Of a stretch of DNA of 64,000 nt, positions 48,701 through 59,921 are shown in pieces. Each line of letters opens with the position of its first letter. The first letter of the stretch is position 1. Where the stretch lies: positions 62,001 to 126,000 of the forward strand of contig JACHLF010000001.1 in the NCBI GenBank assembly GCA_014204435.1, written 5' to 3'. Below the pieces are notes generated by a model, which was not told the DNA's origin, did not search any database, and saw nothing but the letters and a program-made list of their open reading frames with translations. The translations under genes were made by a program, and so were the position numbers. The stretch comes from Mycobacteroides chelonae. Lineage in GTDB: Bacteria > Actinomycetota > Actinomycetes > Mycobacteriales > Mycobacteriaceae.

Positions 48701-50143
48701 GCGCTGTCGGCATTGAGTCACGACCAGATCGACAGTATCAGTCGACTCTGGTTCGACTCGCTGGCCGGCGTCTGCGCGCATGTCCGTGCCGGCGGCGGTG
48801 GACTTACTCCTTCCGATATCCTTCCAGCACAGCTGAGTCAGCAGGAGATCGATCAACTGCACGAGCAGTATGAGATCGCGGACGTCCTGCCACTGACGCC
48901 GCTACAGCAAGGGCTGCTTTTCCACTCGAATCTGGCGCCCGGGGCCATAGACGGTAGTGACGACCTATACGCGGTGCAGTTGGATGTGGCGCTCAGCGGC
49001 CCGCTCGATCCCAAGCGGTTGCAAGAGGCCGTGCGCACCGCGATCAAGCGTCGTCCTAATGTGGTGGCCACGTTCTACGAAGGCTTCGGTCAACCGCTGC
49101 AGCTCATCCCGGCCGATCCCGAGTTAGCCTGGCAATTCGTCGAGTTGGACGGAGATGTCGAGGGCCAGGTCGAGCGGCTGGCGGCGGCGGAGCGGGCAGC
49201 GGTCTGTGATCTCGCGGGTCAACCAGCCTTCCGGGCTGCGCTGGCCCGGACCAGCGCAGACCAGTACCGATTCCTGCTGACCAATCACCACATTGTGCTC
49301 GACGGATGGTCGAAGCCGATCCTGCTGCAGGAGATCTTCGCGAGCTACTTCGGCGAACGCCTGCCAGCTCCGGTGGGCTACCGCAGGTTTGTCACCTGGC
49401 TGTCAGGGCAGGACAACAGCACCGCCCGATCAGCCTGGAGCCAGGTGTTCGACGGTTTTGAAACCCCGACCTTGGTGGCACCGCCTGGACGAATGGTACT
49501 GGGCTGCAGAGGTGTTGAGTCGTTCGTAGTGTCAGCTGAGACCACTTCGGCCCTCGGCGAGCTGGCGCGCTCCTGCCGCACCACGGTCAGCACCGTGTTG
49601 CAGGCCGCATGGGCTCAGCTGTTGATGTGGCTGACGGGCCAAACCGATGTCGCGTTCGGAACCGCGGTGTCCGGCAGGCCGACCGATCTCGTCGGTGCGG
49701 AATCGATGGTGGGCCTCTTGATCAACACGGTGCCGGTCCGCGCGACCATCACCTCGACCACCACCATTGCCGACTTGTTGGGTCAGCTGCAGGGCGCCTA
49801 CGGGGACACGCTGGAGCACCAGCACCTGGCGCTCAATGAGATTCACCATGCCGTCGGGCTTGATCAGCTGTTCGACACAATGTTCGTGTACGAGAACTAC
49901 CCCATTGACACGGCCGCACTGTCGCGTGTGCACGAGTTGTCCATCACCGGGTTCAGCAATCGCGAGTACAACCATTACCCCCTGGCGGTTCAGGCCACGC
50001 CGGGGCACGAGCTGGGGCTCCGTGTCGAATTTGACACCGATGTCTTCAATGCCGTCCGAATTGGAAAGTTGGTCAAGAGGTTCCAGCGCGTGCTGGAGGC
50101 CATGACGTCCGATGTCAAAGGGAAGAAGAAGGAGCTAACATGA
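39791..50143 (+). CDS. mps1: Mps1, GPL peptide synthetase modules 1-2 and C domain of module 3
   Basis: 3450 residues, intact. Domains are C1 (about 5-430, CHHINLDG), A1 (core [13 protein letters not shown] near 605), T1 (DLGGDSILS near 980), E1 (about 1040-1500, [14 protein letters not shown]), C2 (about 1515-1950, [10 protein letters not shown]), A2 (core near 2110), T2 (near 2500), E2 (about 2560-3010, [14 protein letters not shown]) and C3 (about 3030-3450, [10 protein letters not shown]). The first C domain would acylate the first residue. A2 reads, by eye, DYWSVGMVH at the specificity positions, close to the known Thr code DFWNIGMVH; A1 gives DVWSAVAMC. Two E domains fit D-Phe and D-alloThr. 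GTG 39791 follows GGAGAGGGGG. The stop overlaps mps2 (ATGA). Confidence 0.95.
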   Translation: MLESEDGALPLSRGQLDIWLSQESGLVGAEWQLGLLVRIEGKVERVLLERAVRQAICEAEPARAAFFEVDGQIVQKAIDHSGLVLDFHDVRDSEDPVEQARQIASSIQRTLMPLSDQLLKFALIRTADDEYHMFGLCHHINLDGLGMAIVSRRIASIYSALVTGEPIPDAYFGTLQDLVDLEAEYEASSDYAEDREYWNRNLPPDSGLDPRPPHAHEGHEGYTPSATVQVDDAVVDQIKDLTKVLRVRRYSVITAACALLVRGWSTSGSEVALDFPVSRRVRPESKMLPGMLAGVVPLVLSVPPESTVAEFCQHVDVRIRELLKHQRFPVHILDGGEFGLRGPRQAGNRVAINFIPMRLTLDLAGVPATASYTNHGPMGHFGLFFIGASDQLLLSTSGDGLPFSKFGVPNLAERLQRLLSEMAADPDRRLSSLNSLVDDELESLAEVGNRAVLGGSVAQRISIPDLFASQVVADPDAAALTFSDRTLTYRELDEATDRLANRLATQGVGPGERVALLSDRSAEAVIGILAVLKTGAAYLPVDPAVPASRLEFIIGDAAPIAALTTSDLRARLDGFDLTVIDLDAAVDDVQSGVAPLGPTPDDIAYIIYTSGTTGAPKGVAVAHFSVTRLMSSVDAGLPNPGVWPLCHSLAFDVSVWEIWGALLRGGRLVVVPESITAAPSDFHDVLVAEQVTVLTQTPSAVAMLSPEGLESTALAVVGEACPAAVVDRWAPGRLMINAYGPTETTMCVAISAPLKARYPDAVVPIGSPVPGAALFVLDTWMQPVPAGVVGELYVAGDGVACGYIGRPDLTASRFVACPFGEPGARMYRTGDLVLWGDDGQLQYLGRADEQVKIRGYRIELGEVQAALSAHDGVELAVAIVREDRPGDKRLVGYITGNADPAEIRNILSKCLPPYMVPAAVVVLEALPLTSNNKLDTRALPAPEYGSLAAEYRAPGTAVEEILAEIYAQVLGVERVGVDDSFFDLGGDSILSMQVVSRARAAGVLCRPRDVFIEQTVARVAVVAEMSGGEADVVDEGLGPVSVTPIMHWLRDLDGPINQFNQTLVLRAPSGVTEDDVIVVLQALLDRHATLRLRAQDDGGQWSLLIPDRGAVDARDCLHVVDALSEESLVAARSRLNPVTGSMLSAVWAPATAQLALVIHHLSVDGVSWRILLEDLNIAWVQHHGGAEVELPAGGMSFARWSELLSEYARSADVVAHAGAWRQVLTTPARVSAVQPECDTYANAGRLSVSLDAETTRHLLGDVPGAFHAGVQDILLIAFGLAWNEFLGTWGAPIAFDIEGHGRQEDIGEAVHRKVDLSRTVGWFTTKYPASLELGELSWAQVVAGEAALGPVIKAAKEQLRALPDGLTYGLLRYLNSDVDVTGPEPTIGFNYLGRLGTGATDLSEDFWRISQDSLSMTDAAAAISMPLAHAVELNAGILETNSDLGCGPELRANWTWAPSAMDGAQADRLSQLWFEALVGICAHVSSGGGGLTPSDLAPAHLTQQQIDALVQQYEIADVLPLTPLQQGLLFQAGFAEATGDFTEDDVYAVQLALTVTGALDADRLHDAVRSVVKRHPNLAARFSEEYGEPIQVIPAEPVIAWQHAELNNDADERVEQLCAAERAAVCRLSTDPVFRATLISGLGDAGESKHRLVLTAHHIVIDGWSLPILLQEIFGAYYGQRLPSPAPYRNFVSWLAGQDRVAAQSVWGKTLDGFETPTLVGSLATAGRRGVESYRISEDITRSLAELARAQRTTVSTVLQAAWAQVLTWLTGHHDVAFGTAVSGRSVDLAGADSMVGLLINTVPVRANITAATTVSDLLDQLQRMHNDTVEHEHLALSEIHRAIGLDRLFDTLFVYENYPIDVGALLGAHELGITDFTSREYNHYPLSVVAMPGDKLGLRVEFDTDVFELSEVETVVDKLRQVLAAMVADPATRLSSIDLLDAGEHDRLDQWGNRAVLTRPEPVLTSIPELFAAQVARAPEAIAITCGERSWSYGELDATANRLANHLVTSGARPGERVALLLPRTGEAIAAILAVLKTGAAYLPIDPAHPDSRVEFVVGDAAPIAAVTTAELLPRLAASGVPVIDIDDPAVGRQTDAALPVPAVDDIAYIIYTSGTTGAPKGVAVTHRNVAQLVESLDAELNLGQVWTQCHSLAFDYSVWEIWGALLYGGRLLIVPDAVVRSPEDLHALLVSEQVSVLSQTPSAFYALQTADALQPEVGQQLKLQTVVFGGEALEPQRLSPWFDSHPGLPRMINMYGITETTVHASFRVIGDGDVDSNSSPIGVPLEHLAFFVLDGWLRQVPVGVVGELYVAGSGQASGYLGRSDLTTTRFVACPFGAPGSRMYRTGDLVQWGEDGQLRYVGRADKQVKIRGYRIELGEVHAALARVVGVDQAAVIAREDRPGDKRLVGYITESTAGALDPTAVRATLAERLPAYMVPAAVVVLGSMPLTVNGKLDTRALPAPEYQDADHYRAPVDAIEEILAGIYAQVLGVEQIGVDDSFFDLGGDSISSMQVVARARAAGLLVRPRDIFVEQTVARLAQVAAFADAENMVVDAGTGAVVATPIIRWLQGLGGEVDEFNQTVVLQAPDGVTEDDVVTVLQALLDRHATLRLRAQDDGGQWSLLIPETGTVDARECLLAVETLTDEALHQARSRLDPAAGSMLSALWESDSSRLVLIIHHLAVDAVSWRILLEDCNIAWAQHHGGQPVELPSGGTSFARWATLLDQHAYAADVVALADTWRQVEATPAALPAVHPTMDTYASAGQLSVSLDADLTRELLGEVPTAYHAGVQDILLIAFALAWNEFLGSAGAPIGIDVEGHGRNEEFAGDADLSRTVGWFTSKYPVSLAVGELSWVQVVAGDSALAPIIKDAKEQLRALPAGLTYGLLRYLNPDAAVAGPDPSIGFNYLGRLGAGGADLSDDLWRIDQDGVSITSTATSVPTPLGHTVELNAGVMEDADTGPRLHATWTWALSALSHDQIDSISRLWFDSLAGVCAHVRAGGGGLTPSDILPAQLSQQEIDQLHEQYEIADVLPLTPLQQGLLFHSNLAPGAIDGSDDLYAVQLDVALSGPLDPKRLQEAVRTAIKRRPNVVATFYEGFGQPLQLIPADPELAWQFVELDGDVEGQVERLAAAERAAVCDLAGQPAFRAALARTSADQYRFLLTNHHIVLDGWSKPILLQEIFASYFGERLPAPVGYRRFVTWLSGQDNSTARSAWSQVFDGFETPTLVAPPGRMVLGCRGVESFVVSAETTSALGELARSCRTTVSTVLQAAWAQLLMWLTGQTDVAFGTAVSGRPTDLVGAESMVGLLINTVPVRATITSTTTIADLLGQLQGAYGDTLEHQHLALNEIHHAVGLDQLFDTMFVYENYPIDTAALSRVHELSITGFSNREYNHYPLAVQATPGHELGLRVEFDTDVFNAVRIGKLVKRFQRVLEAMTSDVKGKKKELT
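43040..43110 (+). repeat. 71-bp near-identical repeat in E1 of mps1
   Basis: This segment of the first epimerization domain matches 47603-47673 in the second at 67 of 71 positions by direct alignment, far above the surrounding similarity of the two modules. It encodes [20 protein letters not shown]. It could support recombination within mps1. Confidence 0.85.
47603..47673 (+). repeat. 71-bp near-identical repeat in E2 of mps1
   Basis: Second copy of the repeat at 43040-43110, 4.56 kb downstream in direct orientation and at the same place of the second epimerization domain. A crossover between the copies would delete one module (T-E-C-A span) in frame. Confidence 0.85.
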
Positions 50144-53100
50144 GCGCCGATCCGACCCGGACTTTGTTGTCGATGGATCTTCTCGACGACGACGATCACG
50201 ACCGGCTCGACGAATGGGGTAACCGTGCGGTGCTCACCGAGCCCACCGCCGAGCCCGTCTCGATTCCGGTGCTGTTCGAAGTCCAGGTGGAGCGCGCGCC
50301 CGAGACCGTCGCGCTAGTGTGCAGGGACAGGTCCTGGACTTATCGCGAGCTGGACCAGGTTACTAACCGCATCGCACATCTGTTGGCAGGCAACGGCGCG
50401 GGCCCGGGAGAGGTTGTGGGCCTGCTGGTTCCGCGATCGGGTGAGGCGATCATCGGGCTCTTGGCGGTACTCAAGACGGGGGCCGCGTATCTGCCGATCG
50501 ACCCGGCGCATCCCGACGAGCGCATCAGGTTCATGGTGTCGGATGCGGAACCGGTGGCGGTACTTACCACGGCAGATTTGGGCTCGCGATTCGATGGGCT
50601 CGATGCGCGGGTGACCGAAATCGACGATCCCCTCGTCGATGGCCAGCCCAGTTCTGCGCTGCCCGTGCCACAGCCCGATGATCTTGCGTACATGACCTAC
50701 ACCTCGGGCACCACCGGTGTCCCCAAAGCGGTTGCGGTTACTCACCACAATGTCACCCAGCTGGTGGATGCAGTGCGTGCCGATCTACCCGCCGGACCGG
50801 GCGAGGTCTGGTCGCAGTGGCATTCGTTGGTCTTCGACGTATCGGTGTGGGAGATCTGGGGTGCGCTGTTGCACGGCGGCCGTCTGGTGGTGGTGCCCGA
50901 ATCGGTGGCGTCTTCACCGGATGATCTCCACGAGTTGTTGATCAGCGAGAAAGTCAGCGTCCTGTGCCAAACCCCTTCGGCAGCAGGGATGTTGTCGCCG
51001 GAGCGGCTGGAGTCGACGACCCTTATCGTTGCCGGCGAAGCTTGCCCGACAGAACTCGTGGACCGATGGGCCGCGAGCGGGCGCACGATGATCAACGCCT
51101 ACGGCCCGACCGAAGCCACCATCTATGCGGCGATGAGTGGACCTTTGACGCCGGGTTCGGATGTGGCGCCCATCGGTTCGCCCGTGCCCGGAGCGGCGCT
51201 GTTCGTCTTGGACAAGTGGCTGCGGCCGGCACCCGAGGGCGTGGTCGGCGAGCTGTATGTGGCAGGCAACGGCGTGGCTCCCGGCTACGCGCACCGATCC
51301 GGTTTGACGGCATCGCGCTTCCTGGCCTGCCCATTCGGAGGCCCGGGGTCACGCATGTACCGCACGGGCGATCTGGTGCAGTGGGGTGAGGACGGGCAGC
51401 TGCAGTACCTCGGCCGAGCCGACGAGCAGGTGAAGATTCGCGGATATCGCATTGAGCTCGGGGAGATCCAGGCGGCACTGGCGCGCCTGGACGGCGTGGA
51501 GCAGGCGGTGGTGATCGCCCGCGAGGACCGCCCCGGCGACAAGCGCCTCGTCGGATACATCGTGGGAACCGTCGATCCGGTCCAGGCGCGCACCGCGCTG
51601 GCCGAGAGGCTTCCGGCGTACATGGTTCCCGCGGCGGTGGTGGTGCTGGACACGCTGCCGTTGACGGTGAACGGCAAGCTGGACAAGAAGTCCCTTCCCC
51701 CACCCGAATACCGCAGTGTCAGTGCTGAGTACCGTGCGCCGTCCGGCCCGGTCGAGACGATCCTGGCCGATATCTATGCTCAGGTCCTCGGGGTAGACAG
51801 GGTTGGCGTCGACGAGTCGTTCTTCGATCTCGGCGGTGACAGCATCCTGTCGATGCAGGTGGTGTCGCGTGCGCGGGCGGCCGGGGTGCTGTGTCGGCCG
51901 CGGGACATCTTCGTCGAGCAAACCGTAAGCGGAGTGGCCGCTGTGGCCACTCTTTCGGAAGGTCAGGTCGGTGTTGTCGATGAGGGCGTCGGCCCGGTGC
52001 TGGCCACCCCGATCATCCACTGGCTTCATGGTGTGCAGGGCCCTGTCGATCAGTTCAACCAGACAATGGTCTTGCAGGCTCCGGCGGGCGTGACCGAAGA
52101 TGATGTCGTCATCGTGCTGCAGGCGCTGCTGGACCGCCATGCCACGCTGCGGTTGCGTGCGGAAACGGACGGCGCCTCCGATGCGGGAGCGTGGTCGCTT
52201 CTGGTGCCAGAAGTGGGCACGGTGGATGCGCGCGAATGCCTGTGTGTCGCTGAGAGGTTGTCTGACGCGGAGCTGGTAGCCGCCCGCTCTCGTCTGAACC
52301 CGGCGGCTGGCGCCGAGCTGAGTGCGGTGTGGATTCCCGATACCCGGCAGCTCGCCGTGATGATCCATCATCTGGCTGTCGACGGTGTGTCATGGCGAAT
52401 TCTGTTGGAAGACCTGAATATCGCCTGGGGGCAACACCATAGCGGGCAGCCGGTGGAGTTGCCGTCAGGTGGCACTTCGTTCGCTCGCTGGGCCACGCTA
52501 CTTGACAAGCACGCGCGCTCGGCCGACGTGGTAGCAACAGCCGATGCCTGGCGGGAGGTGGCGGCAGTTCCCGCGGCGTTACCGGCGGTACTGCCCGAGG
52601 TGGACACCTACGCGACGGCCAGAACGATGTCGGTGTCACTCGACGCGGAGACGACCCGAGAACTCCTGGGTGAGGTTCCGGCTGCGTTTCACGCTGGTGT
52701 GCAAGACATTCTGTTGATCGCCTTCGGATTGGCCTGGAACGAATTCCTGGACTCCACCGCCACGTCGATCGGCATCGGCGTCGAAGGTCACGGACGTCAC
52801 GAGGAGCTGGCCGACGACGTCGACCTGTCGCGCACCGTCGGCTGGTTTACCACTAAGTATCCGGTCGCGCTGAGCGTCGGCGGACTCTCCTGGGACGACG
52901 TCGTCGGTGGGGCCGCGGCTCTGGGGCCGATCATCAAGGGCGCTAAGGAACAACTGCGTACCCTCCCGGATCCCCTGACCTACGGCCTGCTGCGTTACCT
53001 GAACTCGGACGTGGACCTGTCCGGCCCGGAACCGACCATCGGATTCAACTACCTGGGACGTCTGGGCGCCGGTGCCGCGGCTCTCAGCGACGACCTATGG

Positions 53101-56100
53101 CGGATCAACGAGGACAGCCTGTCCTCGGCGGGCGTCGCTTCGGCGGTGTCCATGCCGCTGATGTACACCGTGGATCTCAACGCCGGCATCGTGGAGGGCG
53201 GTCTCGGCGAGGTGTCCGGTGCACATCTGCGCGCCGGCTGGACGTGGGCGCCGTCGTCGGTCACCGAGCCCCAGGTGCAGCGGCTGAGCCAGCTGTGGTT
53301 CGAGGCGCTCGCCGGGATCTGCGCGTATGTGCGCGGCGGCGGTGGCGGTTTGACCCCGTCCGATATCGCACCCGCACGGCTGACCCAGCAGCAGATCGAC
53401 GAGCTGCACGAGCAGCGCAAGATCGTCGACGTACTGCCGCTGACGCCCATCCAAGAAGGCCTGCTTTTCCACACCACCTTCGCGCGCGCCGCGGGGGCGC
53501 TGGACGGTGACCCGGCGGGAATCGACTTCTATGCGGTGCAGCTCGATATCACCGTGACAGGTCTTGTGGACCAGCTGCGACTCCGCGACGCGGTTCACTC
53601 CGTGGTCCGGCGGCATCCCAACCTCGCGGCTCGCTTCTGCACGCAGTTCGGTGACCCGGTACAGGTGATTCTGGCCGACCCCGTGATCGCGTGGCGATAC
53701 CTCGACCTCCGGGGTGACGATCTGACTCCCGACGAGGAGATTCAGCATCTGTGCGCTGCCGAGCGCGCGGCGGTCTGCGACCTTGTCGATCGGCCCACGC
53801 TGCGTGCGGCGTTGATCCGCACAGAGGGCAACAAGCACCGGTTCGTCCTGACGTTCCACCACGTGGTGATCGACGGCTGGTCATTGCCGATCCTGTTGCA
53901 GGAGATCTTCGCAAGCTACTTCGGCCACCGGCTCTCGGCGCCGTCGTCATATCGCAGTTTCGTCAGCTGGCTGGCGAACCAGGATCACGGTGCGGCACGT
54001 GCGGCCTGGGGCAAGGTGTTGGACGGTTTCGATACACCCACTCTCGTCGCTCCGCCGGCACCTCCAGGGGTCAGAGGTGTTGAGTCCTACCGTGTTTCGG
54101 CCGAGACCACCCAGGCCCTTGCCGACCTGGCGCGGTCGCAGCACACCACGATCAGCACAGTGCTGCAGGCGGCATGGGCGCAGCTGCTCATGGTGGTGAC
54201 CGGGCAGGACGACGTCGCGTTCGGTACGGCTGTGTCGGGCCGGCCCGCAGAACTTACCGGATCGGATTCGATCGTGGGACTGCTCATCAACACGGTGCCG
54301 GTGCGGGCGCGCGCCACAGCGGCCACCACGGTGTCCGAGCTCCTAGGGCAGCTGCAGAGTGCTCACAACGACACCATTGAGCATGAACACCTGGCCCTCA
54401 ATGAGATTCACCACATCGCGGGCCACGAGCAGTTGTTCGACACCCTCTTCCTGTACGAGAGCTACCCGATTGACGCTAGTGCGTTCATGGGCGCACAGGA
54501 ACTGGCCGTCACCGAGTTCGTCACCCGCGAGTACAACCACTATCCGCTGTCGGTGATGGCGCTACCGGGGCATGAGCTGGGCATCCGGATCGAATACGAC
54601 ACCGACAAGTTCGATGTAGGTGCCATCGAGGCCGTGTTCGAGCGGTTTCAGCGGGTCCTTACATCCATGGTCACCGATGCCGGACAACGACTTTCGTCGC
54701 TCGATGTCCTGGAGTCCGCTGAGCACCAACAGCTCGACGGCTGGGGCAATCGCAAGGTCTTGGCGCGAGACGCGGAGCCGGCGTTGTCCATTCCGGAGGC
54801 TTTCGCCGAACAGGTGAACAGCGCCCCCGAGGCGGTCGCGCTGACATTCGACGGTCGCTCGACGACGTATGGCGAGCTCGACGAGGCCGCCAATCGGTTG
54901 GCGAACCTGTTGTCGGTCTACGGCGCGGCTCCGGGAGAGTCGGTGGCACTGTTGATGCCACGCTCCGATGAGGCGATCGTCGCGATTCTCGCGATTCTCA
55001 AGACCGGCGCCTCGTATCTGCCGATCGACCCCTCGGTGCCGGACACGCGGCTGGAGTTCATGCTCTCCGATGCCATGCCGATCGCAGCGGTCACGACGGC
55101 CGAGCTGCGTGCACGATTCGACGGATCCGGGGTGGCGGTCGTCCAGTTCGACGACGCCGACGACGATCCGACCGGTGCTATCTACGGTCATACGCCGTTG
55201 CTCACCCCGGCACCCGAGGATGTCGCCTACATGATTTACACCTCGGGAACGACCGGTGTGCCCAAGGGTGTGGCCATCGCGCACAGCAACGTCACCCAAG
55301 CACTCAAGTTCCCGCTCACGCATATGCCCACGGGGCCGGGCGAGGTGTGGACGCAGGCGGGGTCCCTGGTCTTCGACATCACGGTGTGGGAGATCTTCGG
55401 CGCATTGCTGCATGGTGGCCGATTGGTGATCATCCCGGATTCGGTCGTGCGCTCGCCCGACGACTTCCGCGAGTTGCTGATCCGTGAAAAGGTCACCGTC
55501 TTGTTCCAAACCCCGTCGGCGGTGGGCATGTTGTCGCCGGAGGGACTGGACAACATGACGCTGATCGTGGCCGGTGAAGCTTGCCCCACCGAAGTGGTGG
55601 ACACGTGGGCGCCCGGACGCGTGATGATCAACGGATATGGTCCGACCGAGACAACGATCTATGCCACGTTCGGTGAGTTGATCGCCGGCTCGGGTGTGGT
55701 GCCGATCGGTGTGCCGGTGCCCGATGCCGCGTTGTTCGTGTTGGACCGGTGGATGCGGCCGGTGCCACCGGGTGTTGTCGGCGAGTTGTATGTGGCTGGA
55801 CTCGGCGTCGGCCTCGGCTATGTGAAGCGTCAGGCACTGACCGCGTCACGGTTCGTCGCGTGCCCGTTCGGTGAGCCCGGCACGCGGATGTATCGCACCG
55901 GGGACCTGGTGCGCTGGGGTGCTAACGGGCAGCTGGAGTATCTGGGCCGCGCCGACGAGCAGGTGAAGATTCGCGGCTACCGTATCGAACTCGGTGAGAT
56001 CCAGGCGGCCCTGGCCGACCTTGACGGAGTGGAGCAGGCGGCGGTGATCGCCCGCGAGGACCGCCCTGGTGACAAGCGGCTGGTCGGGTATTTCATCGGG

Positions 56101-57870
56101 ACCGGTGAGGTGGCCGAGCTGCGCACCGCACTGGCAAAGAGGCTGCCGCCCTACATGGTTCCGGCTGCGGTAGTGCGGTTGAATGCCTTGCCGCTCACGG
56201 TCAACGGCAAGCTCGACAAGCGGTCACTCCCCGCACCGGAGTATGACGATGCGGCCCGCTACCGCGCACCCGCCAACGCCATCGAGGAGATGGTCGCAGG
56301 CATCTATGCGCAGGTGCTGGGCATTGAGCGTGTCGGCACCGATGACTCGTTCTTTGATCTCGGCGGGGATTCGATCTCCGCGATGCGCGTGGTCGCGGCG
56401 ATCAACACGTCGTTCGACGCTCAGCTTGCGGTCAGAACGCTGTTCGAGGCACCGTCGGTGCGAAGCCTGAGCGTGTATGTGGATGGCGCGGTCGGCTCCG
56501 CGACTGCCGGGCCCAGCTACGCGTCCGTACATGGACCCGGGGCATCCGAAGTGCGGGCAAGTGACCTCACCCTGGATAAGTTCATTGACGAGGAAACGCT
56601 GCAGGCCGCCCCGACGCTGCCACGAGCCGACGCGGGTGTGCGGACGGTGTTGTTGACCGGGGCGACGGGGTTCCTGGGCCGCTACTTGGTGCTGCAATGG
56701 CTCAAGGAACTGCAACAGGTCGATGGCGGCACGTTGATCTGCCTGGTGCGGGCCAAGTCCGACGAGGAGGCGCGGCGCCGTCTGGACAAGACCTTCGACA
56801 GCGGAGACCCGGAGCTCATTCGGGTGTACGAGGCGTTGGCCACTGACCGATTGCAGGTGGTCGCCGGTGACAAGGCCGAACCCGACCTGGGGCTGGCGCA
56901 GGAAACCTGGCAGCGGTTGGCCGATACTGTCGATCTGATCGTCGACTCGGCTGCTTTGGTCAACAGTGTGCTGCCGTACAGCGAACTGTTTGGGCCTAAC
57001 GTGGTGGGTACGGCCGAGCTGATCCGATTCGCGGTGACGTCGAAGGTCAAGCCCTACACGTACATTTCGACGGCTGATGTCGGTCGCGAGATCGAGAAGT
57101 CGCTTTTCGTGGAGGACGCCGACATCCGGGTTGTCAGTGCCACCCGCCCCGCCGATGGAAGCTATGCCAACGGTTACGGCAATAGCAAGTGGGCGGGCGA
57201 GGTGCTCTTGCGAGAAGCCCACGAGCAGCTCGGGTTACCCGTCACGGTGTTTCGCTCGGGCATGATCATGGTCGACACCAGTTATGCGGGCCAGGTGAAC
57301 CCATCGGACACCGTTGCGCGCATGGTGCTCAGCATTGTCGCGACGGGTGTCGCTCCGCATTCGGTCTATCGGCTCGGCGACGACGGCAATCGGCAGCGTG
57401 CGCATTTCGATGGATTGCCTGTGGAGTTCGTCGCCGAGGCGATCACCACGTTGGGCGGTCAGGCTGCCGAATCACCGGAGGGCTCAGCTGGTTTCGAGAC
57501 TTATCACGTGATGAATCCGCACGACGATGGTATCGGAATCGACGAGTACGTTGACTGGTTGATCGATGCGGGTCATCCGATTGAGCGGATCGAGGACTTC
57601 ACCGAGTGGGTGGAGCGGTTCGAGTCCCGATTACACGCCTTGCCGGACCACCAGCGCCAGGGTTCGGTATTGCAGATGTTGAAGATTCTCAAGGATCACG
57701 GTTGGGATGGTCAGCCCCCGGAACCTTCACGTGGACCGATGGCGCCGGCAGACCGTTTCCACGCTGCCGTTCGCCGAGCGAAGATTGGTTCTGGCAACGA
57801 TATTCCGCAAATATCGGCATCGATCATCGCGAAGTATGCAAGCGATATGCAGCTACAGGGATTGCTCTAG
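50140..57870 (+). CDS. mps2: Mps2, GPL peptide synthetase modules 3-4 with terminal reductase
   Basis: 2576 residues, intact. Domains are A3 (core near 187), T3 (near 560), E3 (about 620-1080, [14 protein letters not shown]), C4 (about 1100-1530, HHVVIDGWS), A4 (core near 1700), T4 ([11 protein letters not shown] near 2070) and a thioester reductase (about 2165-2576, [13 protein letters not shown] and later YGNSKWAGE). The E domain fits D-Ala; release by the NADPH reductase fits L-alaninol. Hand-read codes are DVWSIAAIY for A3 and DIWSIAGIY for A4; their similarity agrees with both loading Ala. It starts with A (no C), taking C3 from Mps1. ATG 50140 has AAGGAG upstream inside mps1. Confidence 0.95.
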   Translation: MSADPTRTLLSMDLLDDDDHDRLDEWGNRAVLTEPTAEPVSIPVLFEVQVERAPETVALVCRDRSWTYRELDQVTNRIAHLLAGNGAGPGEVVGLLVPRSGEAIIGLLAVLKTGAAYLPIDPAHPDERIRFMVSDAEPVAVLTTADLGSRFDGLDARVTEIDDPLVDGQPSSALPVPQPDDLAYMTYTSGTTGVPKAVAVTHHNVTQLVDAVRADLPAGPGEVWSQWHSLVFDVSVWEIWGALLHGGRLVVVPESVASSPDDLHELLISEKVSVLCQTPSAAGMLSPERLESTTLIVAGEACPTELVDRWAASGRTMINAYGPTEATIYAAMSGPLTPGSDVAPIGSPVPGAALFVLDKWLRPAPEGVVGELYVAGNGVAPGYAHRSGLTASRFLACPFGGPGSRMYRTGDLVQWGEDGQLQYLGRADEQVKIRGYRIELGEIQAALARLDGVEQAVVIAREDRPGDKRLVGYIVGTVDPVQARTALAERLPAYMVPAAVVVLDTLPLTVNGKLDKKSLPPPEYRSVSAEYRAPSGPVETILADIYAQVLGVDRVGVDESFFDLGGDSILSMQVVSRARAAGVLCRPRDIFVEQTVSGVAAVATLSEGQVGVVDEGVGPVLATPIIHWLHGVQGPVDQFNQTMVLQAPAGVTEDDVVIVLQALLDRHATLRLRAETDGASDAGAWSLLVPEVGTVDARECLCVAERLSDAELVAARSRLNPAAGAELSAVWIPDTRQLAVMIHHLAVDGVSWRILLEDLNIAWGQHHSGQPVELPSGGTSFARWATLLDKHARSADVVATADAWREVAAVPAALPAVLPEVDTYATARTMSVSLDAETTRELLGEVPAAFHAGVQDILLIAFGLAWNEFLDSTATSIGIGVEGHGRHEELADDVDLSRTVGWFTTKYPVALSVGGLSWDDVVGGAAALGPIIKGAKEQLRTLPDPLTYGLLRYLNSDVDLSGPEPTIGFNYLGRLGAGAAALSDDLWRINEDSLSSAGVASAVSMPLMYTVDLNAGIVEGGLGEVSGAHLRAGWTWAPSSVTEPQVQRLSQLWFEALAGICAYVRGGGGGLTPSDIAPARLTQQQIDELHEQRKIVDVLPLTPIQEGLLFHTTFARAAGALDGDPAGIDFYAVQLDITVTGLVDQLRLRDAVHSVVRRHPNLAARFCTQFGDPVQVILADPVIAWRYLDLRGDDLTPDEEIQHLCAAERAAVCDLVDRPTLRAALIRTEGNKHRFVLTFHHVVIDGWSLPILLQEIFASYFGHRLSAPSSYRSFVSWLANQDHGAARAAWGKVLDGFDTPTLVAPPAPPGVRGVESYRVSAETTQALADLARSQHTTISTVLQAAWAQLLMVVTGQDDVAFGTAVSGRPAELTGSDSIVGLLINTVPVRARATAATTVSELLGQLQSAHNDTIEHEHLALNEIHHIAGHEQLFDTLFLYESYPIDASAFMGAQELAVTEFVTREYNHYPLSVMALPGHELGIRIEYDTDKFDVGAIEAVFERFQRVLTSMVTDAGQRLSSLDVLESAEHQQLDGWGNRKVLARDAEPALSIPEAFAEQVNSAPEAVALTFDGRSTTYGELDEAANRLANLLSVYGAAPGESVALLMPRSDEAIVAILAILKTGASYLPIDPSVPDTRLEFMLSDAMPIAAVTTAELRARFDGSGVAVVQFDDADDDPTGAIYGHTPLLTPAPEDVAYMIYTSGTTGVPKGVAIAHSNVTQALKFPLTHMPTGPGEVWTQAGSLVFDITVWEIFGALLHGGRLVIIPDSVVRSPDDFRELLIREKVTVLFQTPSAVGMLSPEGLDNMTLIVAGEACPTEVVDTWAPGRVMINGYGPTETTIYATFGELIAGSGVVPIGVPVPDAALFVLDRWMRPVPPGVVGELYVAGLGVGLGYVKRQALTASRFVACPFGEPGTRMYRTGDLVRWGANGQLEYLGRADEQVKIRGYRIELGEIQAALADLDGVEQAAVIAREDRPGDKRLVGYFIGTGEVAELRTALAKRLPPYMVPAAVVRLNALPLTVNGKLDKRSLPAPEYDDAARYRAPANAIEEMVAGIYAQVLGIERVGTDDSFFDLGGDSISAMRVVAAINTSFDAQLAVRTLFEAPSVRSLSVYVDGAVGSATAGPSYASVHGPGASEVRASDLTLDKFIDEETLQAAPTLPRADAGVRTVLLTGATGFLGRYLVLQWLKELQQVDGGTLICLVRAKSDEEARRRLDKTFDSGDPELIRVYEALATDRLQVVAGDKAEPDLGLAQETWQRLADTVDLIVDSAALVNSVLPYSELFGPNVVGTAELIRFAVTSKVKPYTYISTADVGREIEKSLFVEDADIRVVSATRPADGSYANGYGNSKWAGEVLLREAHEQLGLPVTVFRSGMIMVDTSYAGQVNPSDTVARMVLSIVATGVAPHSVYRLGDDGNRQRAHFDGLPVEFVAEAITTLGGQAAESPEGSAGFETYHVMNPHDDGIGIDEYVDWLIDAGHPIERIEDFTEWVERFESRLHALPDHQRQGSVLQMLKILKDHGWDGQPPEPSRGPMAPADRFHAAVRRAKIGSGNDIPQISASIIAKYASDMQLQGLL

Positions 57871-58031
57871 CATGCAAAAAAATAGTGGGGGCTCCGACGA
57901 AGAAGTTTCGTGACAGTTAATTCAATTGGCTATATCCTTTCCGAATTGACGTCTTTTTATCGAATGCGCCCAGTGCAATTCGGGTGAATTCGATAGGAGA
58001 TGCCATGTGAAAGCAAACGGGGTAAGGTTGG

Positions 58032-58838
58032 ATGATGTGGCGCGAATTGTTGGGGTTGGCATTTCTGATGTCACTGAATCCTGTGCTGCTCGGTTTGATC
58101 TTGGTGGTGATTTCCCGGCCCCGGCCCGTGCAGAACTTGCTGGCGTTCTGGGTTGGCGCGCTGATGGTGAATGTGCCGTCTTTTGTGGCCGCACTTTTCG
58201 CTTTGCATATGGTGCCGAGTTTCGCGTCCTTCGCCAAGAATCTCGCAACCGCAGATCCGGGCTCGTCGGTTAAGCCTCTTCAGTTGGGCACCGGTGCACT
58301 CTGTCTAGTGGTGGCCGTGTGGATTGCGGTGCGGCTTCGGTCACGCCAGCGCGAGAACCAGCCGGTAGCGGCTGGATCGGGTGGTGATTCTTCGGTCTTG
58401 GTGCTGGATCCTGAGGTTGCGGCTACCGAGGACCGGCCAGCGGGTCGAGTCCGGGGTGCTGTTTCCTCTATTGGAGCGCTATGTCGGCGTGTTATGCATC
58501 GAGCACAAGGCGCGTGGGAGAACGGCGCCTTGTGGGTGGCGATGCTGCTCGGAATCGGATACTTGCCGCCGCCGCCACTGGTTCTGCTGGTGGACACCAT
58601 CATCGTGGGTTCGGGGGCTGCGATCGGCACGCAGGTTATTGCCACCGTGGTGTTCGTCTTTGCGATGCTCGCCGTTTTCGAGATCGCGTTGATCAGTTAT
58701 GTGATTGCTCCAGAGCGAACCCAGGCGGTGCTCGAACCGATTCACCGCTGGGCGCTTGCCCACCGACAGTTGGTATTGCTCGTTCTCTTTGCCGTGGTCG
58801 GGATCTGGCAGGTGCTCACTGGGGTTGGCATGGTCTAG
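58032..58838 (+). CDS. gap: Gap, GPL-addressing membrane protein
   Basis: 268 residues and six hydrophobic segments with a hydrophilic, Ser/Gly/Asp-rich central loop (about 105-145). The family (GAP/SfLAP) pattern is seen in LGLAFLMSLNPVLLGLILVVISRPRP at the start and LGIGYLPPPPLVLLVDTII in the second half. Gap proteins are required to bring GPL to the cell surface in M. smegmatis. The start is ATG 58032 (or 58035). It follows mps2 after 161 bases, the conserved mbtH-mps1-mps2-gap order. Confidence 0.9.
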   Translation: MMWRELLGLAFLMSLNPVLLGLILVVISRPRPVQNLLAFWVGALMVNVPSFVAALFALHMVPSFASFAKNLATADPGSSVKPLQLGTGALCLVVAVWIAVRLRSRQRENQPVAAGSGGDSSVLVLDPEVAATEDRPAGRVRGAVSSIGALCRRVMHRAQGAWENGALWVAMLLGIGYLPPPPLVLLVDTIIVGSGAAIGTQVIATVVFVFAMLAVFEIALISYVIAPERTQAVLEPIHRWALAHRQLVLLVLFAVVGIWQVLTGVGMV

Positions 58839-58956
58839 CCGCACAATCATCGCGGCTGCGCGCCGAAAGTGCCGTATTGCCGACAAAGGGTGGTGTACCC
58901 AGGCGATTGATCGAATTCACGGTCGATGTGCTGACTACCTGAAACAATTCGTAGCT

Positions 58957-59787
58957 ATGTTCTTCCATCTTGCGCTGCAGTCGAAACCGCCGTACATCAC
59001 GCGGCGGTACCCCTACACGGGGCGCCGCCGCATGCGCGATGCGCTGGGATCCGATTTAGGCAGCGAGGTCACCATGCTGATCGACGACTCGCCTCCCGAT
59101 GACACAGCGGTGGGTCGCGTCTTTGCGAATACCGACAAGGTGCACAAGTTGCGCCACTATTTGCCTATCTACGAGCGCGTGATGGCCAATACTGGGCGTT
59201 TGCTCGAGATCGGGGTGGACCGGGGTGGATCTCTGCAAATGTGGCGCACGTACCTGCCGGACGCCACCATTGTCGGGCTTGATATCAATCCGGGCTCGGC
59301 GCAGCACGACGACCCGGAGCGCGGAATCTACGTCCGTGTCGGTGATCAGACCGACACCCGGTTTCTGGAAAGCGTTGTGGGCGAGTTCGGTTCATTCGAC
59401 ACCGTTCTGGATGACGGAGGGCACACGCCGAAGCAGATGATCACCTCATTCCAATACCTCTTCCCGCGCCTTGCCCCCGGCGGGGTGTACATCGTGGAAG
59501 ATGTCTGCGCCAATTACTGGACGATTTACCGTGACCAGCGTGAATCGTTCATCGACTTCACCAAGTGGCTGATGGATGCCATGCACGCTCACTATCAGCA
59601 GATGCGCTTAGGCTACTTGCAGATGAATTCCGTCTATCAGATCATGGAAGGGCACCCAAAGCGTTTAAGAGAGGTGCAGGTGCCATTGGCGACAACCATT
59701 GTCGACCGTATCGAGATATTCGACTCCGTAGTGGTGATTCATCGCACGAAAGAGCCAAAGCGGTTACCACGTGCTGTATTCCGGTAG
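58957..59787 (+). CDS. Class I SAM O-methyltransferase (sugar O-methyltransferase type)
   Basis: 276 residues from ATG 58957; the longer frame from 58705 overlaps gap out of frame. The SAM motif is LLEIGVDRGGSLQMW followed by VGLDINPG; FDTVLDDGGHTPKQM and GGVYIVEDVC form the catalytic/metal region. This type (CmcI/MycE-like) methylates sugar hydroxyls, so a GPL rhamnose or deoxytalose is the likely target. A dead paralogue of its N-terminus lies at 32109. The protein begins FFHLALQSKPPYITRRYPYTG. Confidence 0.82.
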   Translation: MFFHLALQSKPPYITRRYPYTGRRRMRDALGSDLGSEVTMLIDDSPPDDTAVGRVFANTDKVHKLRHYLPIYERVMANTGRLLEIGVDRGGSLQMWRTYLPDATIVGLDINPGSAQHDDPERGIYVRVGDQTDTRFLESVVGEFGSFDTVLDDGGHTPKQMITSFQYLFPRLAPGGVYIVEDVCANYWTIYRDQRESFIDFTKWLMDAMHAHYQQMRLGYLQMNSVYQIMEGHPKRLREVQVPLATTIVDRIEIFDSVVVIHRTKEPKRLPRAVFR

Positions 59788-59921
59788 TGGGAGCATACGT
59801 GGTGGCCGCCAATAGATTTGGGTCTTCTTTCGGCCTGCTCGCCCTAGCCAAGGTCGGTCTGCGAGTATATGGCTCACATTTCGCACCACGCTCCCGGGAT
59901 TCTGGTGCTACGGTTCGGTGT

